64,000 nt of DNA from Caldilineaceae bacterium (GTDB lineage Bacteria > Chloroflexota > Anaerolineae > Caldilineales > Caldilineaceae), in NCBI GenBank assembly GCA_011523365.1, contig WTGY01000030.1, forward strand, positions 43,206 to 107,205, written 5' to 3'. The position numbers and the translations under genes were made by a program. Below the pieces are notes generated by a model. The model had not been told where the DNA came from, searched no databases, and saw only the letters and a list, made by a program, of their open reading frames with translations. Below, piece by piece: positions 9,853 to 18,229 of this stretch (its first letter is position 1; each line of letters opens with the position of its first letter).

Positions 9853-10106
9853 GTGGCGTCGACCTCTTGAAAACAGTATTGGCTGCCCTTATAATGGGCC
9901 TGACTTTCTGAACGGTTACTCTGCCTACTTCAAGAGTGCAGGCGGACTCCCCTTCTCTAACAGTTGTGCCGGCACCGGATCGCATGCATCAGAACTGTGT
10001 CAGACTGAGGCCGGCTGGGTGAAGAGGTGCCGAGCCAAGAATCGGGTTCGCGCGCCGTTTGATTGGCGTGAACGGAGAAGACATTCAATGACTGTGTTCC
10101 AAAAAG
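9853..10106. other. Intergenic region upstream of queG
   Basis: About 250 bp between the repeat and queG. No gene is supported. The sequence is expected to hold the queG promoter, but no convincing -35/-10 pair was found. The region 8975-9384, on the other side of the repeat, likewise holds no supported gene. A 62-codon minus-strand frame at 9187-9375 is acidic and Pro/Ser-rich with no family resemblance. Confidence 0.4.
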
Positions 10107-11510
10107 GTGCCCATGAGGTCTGACCACAGCTTGTCCGCCTTGTTGAAGACCGAAGCAGGACGCTTAGGTTTCGACTTCTGTCGAATCGTCAAGGTGGATG
10201 AGGCGGCGCATACAGAGTTTTTTGTCCGCTGGCTGAGCTTGGGCAGGGCCGGTGAAATGGCGTACCTGGCTCGAAATCTACAAAAAAGGCGTAATCCGGC
10301 CCTGCTGGCCGAGGAGGGCCCGCCATTTCGCTCGCTTATCGTGCTGGGCGTTGACTATCATCGCTTCGATCTGGCGCCGGAGGTCCTGGATGACCCGGCG
10401 CGCGGCATCATCGCCCGCTATGCCTGGGGGGAGGACTATCACGAGATTATTCGTCCGCTGCTGTATGAGCTGGACGGCTGGTTGCGAGTCCGAACAGGCC
10501 GCCCGACTTTGGGAAAAGGGCTGGTTGATACGGGTCCAGTACTGGAAAGGGACTGGGCGCAACAGGCCGGCATAGGCTTTACGGGAAAGAACTGCTGTAC
10601 GATTCACTCAAAGCGAGGCAGCTGGCTCTTCCTGGCAACCCTCCTGGTGCCGGAGGCGTTGGCCTGCGACCCGCCTGTGGAAGCGGTTCGCTCGGCAGTT
10701 ATGAGTGTGGAAGAAACGCTTGCGGGCCTACCCGCCGGGGGCGATTACGGGGCGTGGCAGCTACAGGAAAAGAACAGCGCGCCACCTGTGAATCGTCAGA
10801 GCAGCGCTCTTGAACTTGAGTTAGGTCCGCGTGAGTCCCCGCTGGCCACGTGCGGGCACTGCACGCGCTGCTTAGATGCCTGCCCGACCGATGCCTTTGT
10901 CGGTCCGTTTCATCTGGATCCCCTGCGCTGTATATCCTACTGGACGATCGAATCACGCCGGCCGATTCCGCGACCGCTGCGTGGCATGTTCGGTAACCGG
11001 ATTTTCGGGTGCGACATCTGCCAGGAGGTATGTCCCTGGAATCAACGGCTTGCAGAGAGGACGCTTCTGCTGAAAGGGCTGGAGGCTCAGCAGGCGCGCG
11101 TCGCGCCGCCGCTGCTGGAGGGCTTTGATCGACGCCTGCCCTACTGGCTTGAGCCTGGCGCATTCGCCGAGCGATGGCGGCGGTCGCCGCTTAAGCGGGC
11201 AAAGCGGGCAGGGATGCTGCGAAATGTCTGCGTTGCCCTCGGAAACTGGGGCGACCCGGCGGCCTTTGCAGGATTGGAAGCAGCTGCGGCCGACGAAGCG
11301 GCGCTGGCGCGAGGACACGCGGCCTGGGGGCTGGGAGAACTGCTGCGCCGGCACAACGATGCTCGGGCCGCGTCCTGTCTTGAATCCCTGCTTGCCGATG
11401 AGGCAGATTCGTGGGTAAGGGAGGAGATTGGCATCGCGCTCGGGCGCGGGAATGAAACTTTAGCCGCGAGCAGGCGTAGAGATGAATATAGCCGAACTGC
11501 CGGACACTGA
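10107..11510 (+). CDS. queG: Epoxyqueuosine reductase
   Basis: Cobalamin-dependent iron-sulfur enzyme for the last step of queuosine formation in tRNA: reduction of epoxyqueuosine to queuosine. The 467 residues show the N-terminal DUF1730 region with ERDWAQQAGIGFTGKNCC and its conserved acid. Then come two ferredoxin-like cluster motifs, CGHCTRCLDACPTDAF and GCDICQEVCPWNQR. A C-terminal segment reads like HEAT repeats (AFAGLEAAAADEAALARGHA). Starts at GTG 10107 or ATG 10113 are both possible and differ by two residues. No other queuosine gene is nearby, so the precursor may come from elsewhere in the genome or from salvage. It is followed after 41 bp by the DUF4013 gene. Confidence 0.93.
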   Translation: MPMRSDHSLSALLKTEAGRLGFDFCRIVKVDEAAHTEFFVRWLSLGRAGEMAYLARNLQKRRNPALLAEEGPPFRSLIVLGVDYHRFDLAPEVLDDPARGIIARYAWGEDYHEIIRPLLYELDGWLRVRTGRPTLGKGLVDTGPVLERDWAQQAGIGFTGKNCCTIHSKRGSWLFLATLLVPEALACDPPVEAVRSAVMSVEETLAGLPAGGDYGAWQLQEKNSAPPVNRQSSALELELGPRESPLATCGHCTRCLDACPTDAFVGPFHLDPLRCISYWTIESRRPIPRPLRGMFGNRIFGCDICQEVCPWNQRLAERTLLLKGLEAQQARVAPPLLEGFDRRLPYWLEPGAFAERWRRSPLKRAKRAGMLRNVCVALGNWGDPAAFAGLEAAAADEAALARGHAAWGLGELLRRHNDARAASCLESLLADEADSWVREEIGIALGRGNETLAASRRRDEYSRTAGH

Positions 11511-11551
11511 GTTGACTTGCATTGCAGTGTCTTCGACAAAGGAGAGCACTT

Positions 11552-12517
11552 ATGGATATTGGACGAGCACTGACTTACTTTTCGGAGGACGAACGCTGGG
11601 TCGAGAAGACGGCCATCGGCACGGGGTTGCTTCTGATCAGTTCATTGCTCCTCGTGGCGTTGATTGGCGTTCTTGGCTACTTTATCCTGTTCGGATACCT
11701 GGTGCGTCTGCTGCAGAACGTACGAGACGACGCGCATCCTGTTCTGCCTGAGTGGGATCGGTGGGGTGACGATTTGGTACGCGGGGTAAAGCTGGTCTGC
11801 GTCTATGTAGTGTGGGCATTGCCAATCCTGTTGGTATCCGTTCCCATGTTCATCATTGGAGTGGTCGTCTCGGAAAACTTTCAGTACGTGGACGAAGACG
11901 TTGGAGCGATATTCATTCTGTGTGCCCTTTGTCTGCAGTTTCTGGTTGGCATTGCTTTCCTCGTATTCCAGCCCGGATTCACGATTGCCTTTGCCAGGAA
12001 CGAAACGATCAGCGAAGGACTTCAGGTTTCCGAGATCTGGGACTGGACCCGCGACAATATAGGCAATGTTGCGATCGTCGCGATTCTCACGGTGATTGCC
12101 AGCATGATAATTACGACGGTCGGCAGTATAGTGGGACTGATTCTGTGTGTAATCGGCGCGGTCGTGACTGTGCCGCTGTCGCAGCTGATCATTTACTACT
12201 TCCAGAGTCACCTGTACGGTCAATTGGCGCGAGTTACCGGAGAGGGCACAGGGATGAGCCACGTTGGGGCCATGCCGGATGTGGATCTTGACGCCGGCTG
12301 GACAGCTGAACCTGTCGAAGAAACCGAGGTGTCAGCCGAGATCGTGCCGCCGGAAGTGTTCGACCCACAAGCGGAGCCAGAGCCGCCGGTAGATCCTGAA
12401 ATAGCGGTTGAACAGGAAGCTCCAGAAGAGTCAGAGGAGCCAGACGAAGAGATTCAGACTGAGGAGGATGGTCGGCCTGAAGAGGATGAACCGCCTTCAG
12501 AGCCGAAAGGCCAGTAG
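11552..12517 (+). CDS. DUF4013 membrane protein with long acidic tail
   Basis: A 321-residue membrane protein. The ATG at 11552 follows GGAG by 7 bases and gives MDIGRALTYFSEDERWVEK, a typical opening for DUF4013, so it was preferred over an upstream TTG. Four to five hydrophobic helices lie between residues about 20 and 225. FGYLVRLLQNVRDDAHPVLPEW between the first helices is characteristic. The last 80 or so residues are dominated by Glu, Asp and Pro and are probably disordered in the cytoplasm. The family function is unknown. The gene follows queG and ends before a strong terminator, so the two may be co-transcribed. Confidence 0.8.
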   Translation: MDIGRALTYFSEDERWVEKTAIGTGLLLISSLLLVALIGVLGYFILFGYLVRLLQNVRDDAHPVLPEWDRWGDDLVRGVKLVCVYVVWALPILLVSVPMFIIGVVVSENFQYVDEDVGAIFILCALCLQFLVGIAFLVFQPGFTIAFARNETISEGLQVSEIWDWTRDNIGNVAIVAILTVIASMIITTVGSIVGLILCVIGAVVTVPLSQLIIYYFQSHLYGQLARVTGEGTGMSHVGAMPDVDLDAGWTAEPVEETEVSAEIVPPEVFDPQAEPEPPVDPEIAVEQEAPEESEEPDEEIQTEEDGRPEEDEPPSEPKGQ

Positions 12518-12561
12518 GTGCAGTAACACCCGGGGCAGAGCATCAGGTCCCGATTCAAAAA

Positions 12562-12601
12562 GCCCGTGCGAGACATAACAGTTTCGCACGGGTTTTGTTT
12601 T
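12562..12601. terminator. Bidirectional intrinsic terminator
   Basis: A 9-bp perfect stem, CCCGTGCGA/TCGCACGGG (12563-12571 and 12584-12592), is followed on the plus strand by TTTTGTTTT. On the minus strand it is followed by CTTTTT. It separates the convergent DUF4013 gene and pdxT and can serve both. Confidence 0.85.
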
Positions 12602-12657
12602 GCGGTACACATTTGCCGGCTGTCAGTCTTCCCCCTGCGGCGGCATAGGTCTCCCTG

Positions 12658-13284
12658 CTAGCCGGAGCACGAACGAAATTCGTTTACGATCTGCACGAAG
12701 TAGCGGTGCCAGCGCAGATCGTCGGTTAGCTCGGGGTGAAAGGCCGTTGCCAGAATCGGTCCTTTGCGAACGGCCGCGATTACCGACTTGGAATCGTCCG
12801 CCCGAGAGGCAACTGTCGCCAAAGTCTCCACACCTTCGGCAACTGCGGTAATGGCGGGCGCGCGGATAAAGACTGCGTGAAACTGGGTATCTCCCAACGC
12901 GGGCACGTCGAGGTCGGCCTCGAAGCTGTCGACCTGGCGGCCGAAGTAGTTACGATTGACGGTTACGTCAAGACCGCCGATCAGGGCCTGGCCACCCAGT
13001 TTCTGGCCGGTTGCTTGCTCAGCCAGCAGAATCATCCCGGCGCAGGTACCCCAAGTGGGCCGCCCACCATGAACCCATCGGCGCAGCGGCTCAACCAAGC
13101 CCCAGCGCTCGGCGACCAGGCCCATACTGGTGCTCTCTCCGCCAGGGATGATCAGTCCGTCCAAGTCGTTCAGTTGTTGCGCCAGACGCACTTCGGCGGC
13201 TTCGACGTCGAGACGTCTCAGCATGGCGATGTGTTCGCGGAAGTCGCCCTGGAGTGCGAGAACCCCAATTCGAACTTCGCTCAT
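12658..13284 (-). CDS. pdxT: Pyridoxal 5'-phosphate synthase glutaminase subunit
   Basis: Class I glutamine amidotransferase that supplies ammonia to PdxS for vitamin B6 synthesis. The 208 residues begin with [17 protein letters not shown]. They carry [12 protein letters not shown], the nucleophile Cys in [13 protein letters not shown] and the His/Glu pair in FHPELTDD, so the catalytic triad is complete. It is transcribed after pdxS on the same strand, with a 226-bp spacer full of inverted repeats instead of the few bases usual in this operon. Confidence 0.97.
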   Translation of the reverse strand: MSEVRIGVLALQGDFREHIAMLRRLDVEAAEVRLAQQLNDLDGLIIPGGESTSMGLVAERWGLVEPLRRWVHGGRPTWGTCAGMILLAEQATGQKLGGQALIGGLDVTVNRNYFGRQVDSFEADLDVPALGDTQFHAVFIRAPAITAVAEGVETLATVASRADDSKSVIAAVRKGPILATAFHPELTDDLRWHRYFVQIVNEFRSCSG

Positions 13285-13312
13285 GTCACACTTCTCAAGA
13301 GGTTCATTTGGG

Positions 13313-13474
13313 AGGTCCTTGCGGCGATCGTGATTGAGAGTAGTGGAAGTCCCAAAAAGGACCTGACGCTAAGAGAAAGGTGATGGAGGAACCTGCATAT
13401 TTGGACTCACGTTCCTCTCAGCAGAGGAAGGCACCGAATGCGGTGGCAAGAGTATTTGTAACTCCTGCCACCGC
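13313..13474 (-). promoter_or_regulatory. Cluster of inverted repeats in the pdxS-pdxT spacer
   Basis: Four stems can be drawn. GCGGTGGCA/TGCCACCGC at 13440-13448 and 13466-13474 has a further GAGT/ACTC inside. AGAGGAA (13423-13429) pairs perfectly with TTCCTCT (13412-13418), and an overlapping GTTCCTC (13411-13417) can instead pair with GAGGAAC (13386-13392), so these two stems exclude each other. AGGTCCTT (13313-13320) pairs with AAGGACCT (13357-13364), nearer pdxT. The layout resembles an attenuator or leader RNA acting on pdxT, but no known riboswitch class was recognised and no U-tract is present. Confidence 0.5.
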
Positions 13475-13510
13475 TACTCACGGGATTGGTGACTTTGGGC
13501 GTCGCGCCCG

Positions 13511-14428
13511 CTACCATCCCCGCTCGGCCAGCTTCTCATCTTCTGAAAGATCGGTTACGTTGATGCCGACCATTGGCGCGCCGAGATTTTCGCTCACTTC
13601 GGCGAGAATGTGCGGATCGTTGAAGTGGGTGACCGCTTGAACGATGGCATGTGCGCGCTTGGCAGGGTCGTCGCTCTTGAAAATACCGGACCCGACGAAG
13701 ACGCCGTCCACTCCCAGCTGCATCATCAGCGCGGCATCGGCGGGCGTGGCCACACCACCGGCCGCAAAGTTCACAACCGGCAGCCTGTTCAACTCGGCCG
13801 TCTCCTTCACTAGTTCGTAGGGCGCCTGGATGTCCTTGGCATAGGTGAAGAGTTCGTCTGCATCCATCCTGTTGATGCGACGGATGGCGCCGTTTACGTT
13901 GCGGGCGTGACGTACGGCCTCAACAACATCTCCCGTTCCTGCTTCTCCTTTGGTGCGAATCATGGCGGCGCCTTCGGCAATACGGCGCAAGGCCTCACCG
14001 AGGTTGCGGCATCCGCACACAAAAGGAATGGTGAAGCTGTGCTTGTTGATATGGTGGCTCTCGTCGGCAGGTGTCAGGACTTCGCTTTCGTCGATGTAAT
14101 CGACGCCGAGGGCCTCCAGAATCTGTGCTTCTACAAAGTGACCGATTCGTACCTTAGCCATCACCGGAATGGTGACAGCCTCCATGATCTCTTTGATCAG
14201 CCGCGGGTCGCTCATGCGCGCCACACCGCCATCCTGGCGAATGTCGGCGGGTACGCGTTCAAGGGCCATTACAGCGCAGGCCCCCGCTTCCTCCGCAATT
14301 CTGGCCTGGTCTGCCGTCACTACGTCCATTATGACGCCGCCCTTCAGCATCTGTGCCAGACCGGCCTTCACAGCGAAAGTTCCTCGCTCCACCTGACCAT
14401 CTCTCTGCTGACCGTTCTTCGTACTCAT
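13511..14428 (-). CDS. pdxS: Pyridoxal 5'-phosphate synthase lyase subunit
   Basis: Forms pyridoxal phosphate from ribose 5-phosphate, glyceraldehyde 3-phosphate and ammonia, in a complex with PdxT. The 305 residues show the conserved blocks [37 protein letters not shown] and VARMSDP. Also present are [10 protein letters not shown] with the active-site Lys, [28 protein letters not shown] and the phosphate-site [23 protein letters not shown] lies 8 bases before the ATG. A sigma-70-like promoter is at 14525-14553. It is the first gene of the pdxS-pdxT pair. Confidence 0.98.
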   Translation of the reverse strand: MSTKNGQQRDGQVERGTFAVKAGLAQMLKGGVIMDVVTADQARIAEEAGACAVMALERVPADIRQDGGVARMSDPRLIKEIMEAVTIPVMAKVRIGHFVEAQILEALGVDYIDESEVLTPADESHHINKHSFTIPFVCGCRNLGEALRRIAEGAAMIRTKGEAGTGDVVEAVRHARNVNGAIRRINRMDADELFTYAKDIQAPYELVKETAELNRLPVVNFAAGGVATPADAALMMQLGVDGVFVGSGIFKSDDPAKRAHAIVQAVTHFNDPHILAEVSENLGAPMVGINVTDLSEDEKLAERGW

Positions 14429-14524
14429 GGGTCTGCCTCCTTTGATGCCACAACGGGTCAGTATATTCTCCTGCTGCGCGATGAGGGGGAACGCTGCATG
14501 CTGGTCCTGTTCGACCTCTTGCGC

Positions 14525-14553
14525 ATGATATTGAATTCTGTTATTGTAGTCAA
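14525..14553 (-). promoter_or_regulatory. Sigma-70-type promoter for pdxS
   Basis: On the minus strand TTGACT is followed by a 17-base spacer and TATCAT, each matching the consensus at five of six positions. It lies about 97 bp upstream of the pdxS start codon. This leaves a leader of roughly 85-90 bases. Confidence 0.55.
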
Positions 14554-14835
14554 AGGCCCCCTAAAATTCCAACTTCACAAATGCAGCGATCCCAGTCATG
14601 GAGACTGCACTGAAATTCGTTGAAATGGCCGGGGCGAGTAAGGAGCCAGTTGGGCAAAGTTTACAACTGAGTTCGGCGTACTATTGTGCAGAATAACCAT
14701 AGGATTTCCTGCGCTGCTTCGGCGATGATTGGTTGGTAGCCAAGGGGGTTCCCGTTAGGGGCCCTCTTAGTCAATTCAACCCCACAACAGCTTTACGGAC
14801 AGCAGGGATTGCCTGCAACAGGAGGAAATGGGTAT
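14554..14835. other. Divergent intergenic region between pdxS and amt
   Basis: The non-coding gap between the pdxS start (14428) and the amt start (14836) is 407 bp and includes the pdxS promoter. The remaining part should hold the amt promoter. No clear sigma-70 or sigma-54 pair was found. GGAGG at 14821-14825 is the amt ribosome binding site. Confidence 0.45.
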
Positions 14836-16044
14836 ATGGATGGCATCAACTCTGGAGATACTGCCTGGATCATCGTCGCCACCGCCCTGGTGCTGATGAT
14901 GACGCCGGCGCTGGGCTTTTTCTACGGCGGAATGGTTCGCCGAAAGAACATACTCTCCACTCTCAACCTCAGTTTCATAACGATCGGCCTCATCAGCATC
15001 CAGTGGGTGATAATTGGATATACCCTGGCCTTCGGCACCAGTGTCGCCGGGCTGGTTGGCGGTCTCGACTACATTGGACTGTCGAATGTTGGTGTAGAGG
15101 CGCTGGAAGGGCTGTCCATTCCCCACCTGCTCTTTGCGGCGTTCCAGATGACATTCGCCATAATCACACCCGCGCTGATATCCGGGACGTTCGTGGAACG
15201 TATTCGCTTCAAAGTGTACCTGGTTTTCGCAGTCCTGTGGGCAACGCTGGTTTACGATCCGGTCTGCCACTGGGCCTGGGGCGGCGGTATCTTTGCCCGT
15301 TGGGGCGCGCTTGACTTTGCCGGCGGAACGGTTGTCCACATTACGGCCGGTTTCTCGGCGCTGGCGTTTGCAATGGCCATTCGCAAGCGCAAAGGGTTCG
15401 GGCAGGTGGCGATTGAACCGCATAACATTGCGTTCACCGTCTTGGGGGCGGGTCTGCTGTGGGTCGGCTGGTTTGGTTTCAACGGAGGCAGCGCTCTTGC
15501 GGCCGACGGGCTGGCGGTACAGGCCCTGGTGAATACGAATACGGCTGCTGCCGCTGCGGCGGTAGTTTGGATGTTCCTGTCCTGGCGTGACAACAAGCCC
15601 AGCGTACTTGGGATCGTGACGGGGGCCGTTGTGGGCCTGGTGGCGATCACGCCCGCGGCCGGTTTCGTCACACCTATGGCGGCGCTCCTGATTGGCGCGA
15701 TTGCTGCGCCCGTCAGTTACTACAGCATCGACCTGCGCGAAAAGCGAGGGCTGGACGAGAGTCTGGACGTATGGGCTTGTCACGGCATGGCGGGTACATG
15801 GGGTGCGCTGGCGACCGGTCTGTTTGCGACGGCGGCCGTCGGCGGCACGGACGGCCTCTTCTACGGCAACCCCACGCAATTCGGCATCCAGCTGATGACC
15901 GTAATTGTGACTATCATCTACTCGTACATCATTACGTTCATTCTGACCAAGATCCTGGATGCGGTTTGGGGCCTGGCCGTTACCGAGCAGGAAGAGGAGA
16001 TTGGACTGGACATCAGCGAGCATGGCGAACGCGCCTATGCGTGA
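14836..16044 (+). CDS. amt: Ammonium transporter
   Basis: Amt/Mep/Rh-family channel for ammonium uptake across the inner membrane. The 402 residues form about eleven membrane helices. The start at 14836 has GGAGG 10 bases upstream and gives MDGINSGDTAWIIVATALVLMMTPALGFFYGGMVRRKN, typical of Amt without a long leader. The twin pore histidines lie in VVHITAGFSAL and WACHGMAGTWG, and the family motif DFAGGTVVH is present. Two P-II genes follow on the same strand, matching the usual amt-glnK linkage in which P-II blocks the channel when nitrogen is plentiful. Confidence 0.95.
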   Translation: MDGINSGDTAWIIVATALVLMMTPALGFFYGGMVRRKNILSTLNLSFITIGLISIQWVIIGYTLAFGTSVAGLVGGLDYIGLSNVGVEALEGLSIPHLLFAAFQMTFAIITPALISGTFVERIRFKVYLVFAVLWATLVYDPVCHWAWGGGIFARWGALDFAGGTVVHITAGFSALAFAMAIRKRKGFGQVAIEPHNIAFTVLGAGLLWVGWFGFNGGSALAADGLAVQALVNTNTAAAAAAVVWMFLSWRDNKPSVLGIVTGAVVGLVAITPAAGFVTPMAALLIGAIAAPVSYYSIDLREKRGLDESLDVWACHGMAGTWGALATGLFATAAVGGTDGLFYGNPTQFGIQLMTVIVTIIYSYIITFILTKILDAVWGLAVTEQEEEIGLDISEHGERAYA

Positions 16045-16201
16045 CTAGCGAGGCATGGTGGCGAAGGTTCGTACTTTGAAGAATCTGAAGAAGTGGAAGA
16101 ATCTGAAGTTGTAAGGGAAGTCGAAGGCAGCGAAAACGGCGAGCAAAGTGAGGTCAGCGAAGGTAGTAAACGGGAGGACGCCTAGATTCCTTCTTGCCAA
16201 G

Positions 16202-16227
16202 GGGTCGTGCGGTTAGCCGCACGACCC
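16202..16227. promoter_or_regulatory. Perfect 11-bp hairpin between amt and the first P-II gene
   Basis: GGGTCGTGCGG (16202-16212) pairs perfectly with CCGCACGACCC (16217-16227) around the loop TTAG. No U-tract follows on either strand, so it is not a classical terminator. It could set relative expression of amt and the P-II genes by mRNA stabilisation or attenuation. Confidence 0.6.
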
Positions 16228-16274
16228 AACTCAGACTGCGGAAGACTCCTCTTTCGATGGAGAGGAGAGGAGCA

Positions 16275-16718
16275 ATGCTCAAGAAGGTTGAAGCCTATAT
16301 TCGACTTGAAAAACTGACTGAGGTCAGGTCAGCACTGGTGGAGATCGGCGTTCCTGCAATCGATACGGTTGAAGTGCAGGGACATGGCAGACAGACCGGC
16401 ATCAGGTTGGCCGGACGGCACAGCAGCTACACCGTCGACACTTTACCGCGTCTCCGACTGACGGTAGTCGTAGGTGAGGAAGACGTAGCCCATGTCGTAG
16501 AGACGATTCGAGAGACTGCCGCTACGGGAACCCAAGGCGACGGCGCCATTTATGTCTGTCCGGTGGAAAACATCGTCCGGGTCAGCACGGGGGAGCAAGG
16601 CGCCGACGTTCTGGTCTATGAAGGAGACATCGACATCCAAGGAATGCTCTCGCCGCCCCCTGATCTAAGCGATTTCTTTGCCTTCTACCTGGAGAGGAAG
16701 TACAGAATAGAGGAGTGA
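16275..16718 (+). CDS. P-II family nitrogen regulator, paralogue 1 (with C-terminal extension)
   Basis: Trimeric signal protein that senses 2-oxoglutarate and adenine nucleotides and binds targets such as Amt. The start at 16275 (MLKKVEAYI) is the family N-terminus and follows GAGGAG. Family features kept are VEVQGHGRQTG with the 2-oxoglutarate-binding Gln, the T-loop Tyr in HSSYTVDTLPR, and the glycines of TGTQGDGA. By alignment from memory with E. coli GlnB, the ATP-contacting Lys85, Lys90 and Arg103 are Thr, Ala and Ser here. At 147 residues it is about 35 longer than GlnB, with an aromatic, charged tail (SDFFAFYLERKYRIEE). It is followed after 62 bp by a second P-II gene. Confidence 0.85.
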   Translation: MLKKVEAYIRLEKLTEVRSALVEIGVPAIDTVEVQGHGRQTGIRLAGRHSSYTVDTLPRLRLTVVVGEEDVAHVVETIRETAATGTQGDGAIYVCPVENIVRVSTGEQGADVLVYEGDIDIQGMLSPPPDLSDFFAFYLERKYRIEE

Positions 16719-16780
16719 ACGGGGCTCTCTGCCTTCCCCCAGGTCAGAGGAGCTTCTTCTGACACACAGGAGCAAAAGTT

Positions 16781-17173
16781 GTGTTAAAAAAGATCGAAGC
16801 GTACATCCGACATGAGAAGCTGGACAGTGTGAGGCTGGCTCTGATTGAGATTGGTGTCCCCGCTATCGATACCGTCGAAGTCCAGGGGCACGGCCGTCAG
16901 AGCGGAATCAAACTTGCGGGACGGCACAGCACTTACGTCGTCGACACTTTACCGCGTATTCAAATGAATCTCGTTGTAGGTGAGGACGAGGTTGACCGGG
17001 TGGTGGAGACCATTCAGAGGACGGCGGCCACCGGCACCCAAGGTGACGGCGCCATTTTCATCTGTCCGGTGGAAAACATCATCCGGATCAGCACGGGAGA
17101 GGAAGGCGACGACGCGCTCGTATACGAGGGCGAAATAGATATCTCCGAACATCAGGTCGATCGAGATGGGTAG
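16781..17173 (+). CDS. P-II family nitrogen regulator, paralogue 2
   Basis: A second P-II protein of 130 residues, strongly similar to its upstream neighbour over the first 112 residues (IDTVEVQGHGRQSGIKLAGRHSTY, VVDTLPR, TGTQGDGAIFICPVENI). It carries the same replaced nucleotide-site residues: Thr, Ala and Ser for Lys85, Lys90 and Arg103 of E. coli GlnB. The start is a GTG preceded by AGGAG. Unlike paralogue 1 it ends soon after VYEGEIDI, so the two differ mainly in their tails. This is probably a recent tandem duplication within an amt-P-II-P-II unit. Confidence 0.85.
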   Translation: MLKKIEAYIRHEKLDSVRLALIEIGVPAIDTVEVQGHGRQSGIKLAGRHSTYVVDTLPRIQMNLVVGEDEVDRVVETIQRTAATGTQGDGAIFICPVENIIRISTGEEGDDALVYEGEIDISEHQVDRDG

Positions 17174-17293
17174 ATTCTTCTCTCGAAAGTGTGTATTTCC
17201 AGACTCCGTGGGCGAGAGGATCCCGGTTTGACCCACTTCAGGTAGTTCCTCCCAAGAGCGATGCTGAAGGCGAGCGGCGAGTGTCGTCCGCCT

Positions 17294-18151
17294 CTATTTT
17301 TCATTTGGCGGGCTGCGCCTCTCCCAGTACCGCACAAACAGAGACAGTCCAATTGTCATCACGAGATAGAGGAAGGCGACGACGTTGTACGTTTCGAAAA
17401 AACGGAACGTGCTGGTGGCATAGAGCCTGCCCAGTTGGGTGATGTCCTGTACACCCAGAACCGACACAAGCGCCGAGTCTTTGAGCATGGCGATAAAGTC
17501 GTTGCCCAAGGGCGGCAGTACGCGCCGAACGGCCTGGGGCAAGATCACATAGCGCATGGCCTGGCCCCTACTCATGCCAAGGCTGAGCGCCGCCTCCGTC
17601 TGCCCCCTTTCCACGCTCTCGATTCCGGCCCGAAAGATCTCAGCGATGAAGGCGCTGTAGCCGATTACAAGCGCAAGGATTGCGCGGCTGGTAAAGGAGA
17701 GCTGGCGAATGCTGAACTCCGCTAGCGGCGTTGCGAAAAGGCCCAGACCGAGCCCCTGCAAAGTTGCTCCCATCCAGTTGAAAAGATCCACAAGGCCCGG
17801 GGCCCCCACGAAGGCGATGTAAAAGAGAATCACCAGCATGGGTACGCCGCGAATGATCTCCACGTAGAAGGAGGCGATTTCGTAGACCGGTCGACTGCGG
17901 GACACGCGGGCCAAGCCGAATGCCAGACCGACCAAAAGGGCCAGACCAAAAGAGATCAGGCAGACGTACAGGGTAACGCCCACACCTTTGGATACGGCGT
18001 TAAAGATCAGATTGTAGTCTGCGTCGGCCAACAGACTCCAGAGGAGCAACACTCCCAGGAGCAGCGCCAGCAGGAGCCAGTAGGGAAGGCGCGCGAAATA
18101 GTCGGCCGGAGAGCGCCGGGGACGGCCTTGAGGAGAGTCAGCTGCTGCCAC
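17294..18151 (-). CDS. Polar amino-acid ABC transporter permease
   Basis: Inner-membrane subunit of a His/Glu/Gln-type uptake ABC transporter (HisM/GlnP family). The 285 residues show about five or six helices. The TIGR01726-like segment includes [23 protein letters not shown]. The ATPase-contact loop reads [45 protein letters not shown], here cited in parts. GTG is the likely start. It lies 78 bp downstream of the tandem binding protein on the same strand and presumably works with it. No ATPase gene of the glnQ type is adjacent. Confidence 0.93.
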   Translation of the reverse strand: MAAADSPQGRPRRSPADYFARLPYWLLLALLLGVLLLWSLLADADYNLIFNAVSKGVGVTLYVCLISFGLALLVGLAFGLARVSRSRPVYEIASFYVEIIRGVPMLVILFYIAFVGAPGLVDLFNWMGATLQGLGLGLFATPLAEFSIRQLSFTSRAILALVIGYSAFIAEIFRAGIESVERGQTEAALSLGMSRGQAMRYVILPQAVRRVLPPLGNDFIAMLKDSALVSVLGVQDITQLGRLYATSTFRFFETYNVVAFLYLVMTIGLSLFVRYWERRSPPNEK

Positions 18152-18229
18152 GTGTACAGAGAGGTGTAGAAGTTCGAGCGCAGAGAGCAGGGAACATCGT
18201 CAACCGGTCTCCCTGCGCTCGAAATCGCA

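Noticed and set aside
14640..14680. Possible sigma-54 promoter before amt (TTGGGCAAAGTTTACAAC)
   Set aside because: The -24 part is close to consensus but the -12 GC is missing, and sigma-54 use in this lineage is doubtful.
14776..16023. Long 415-codon open frame antisense to amt
   Set aside because: It lies wholly opposite a certain ammonium transporter gene and is rich in His, Gln and Arg, as mirror frames of membrane-protein genes are. No family resemblance.
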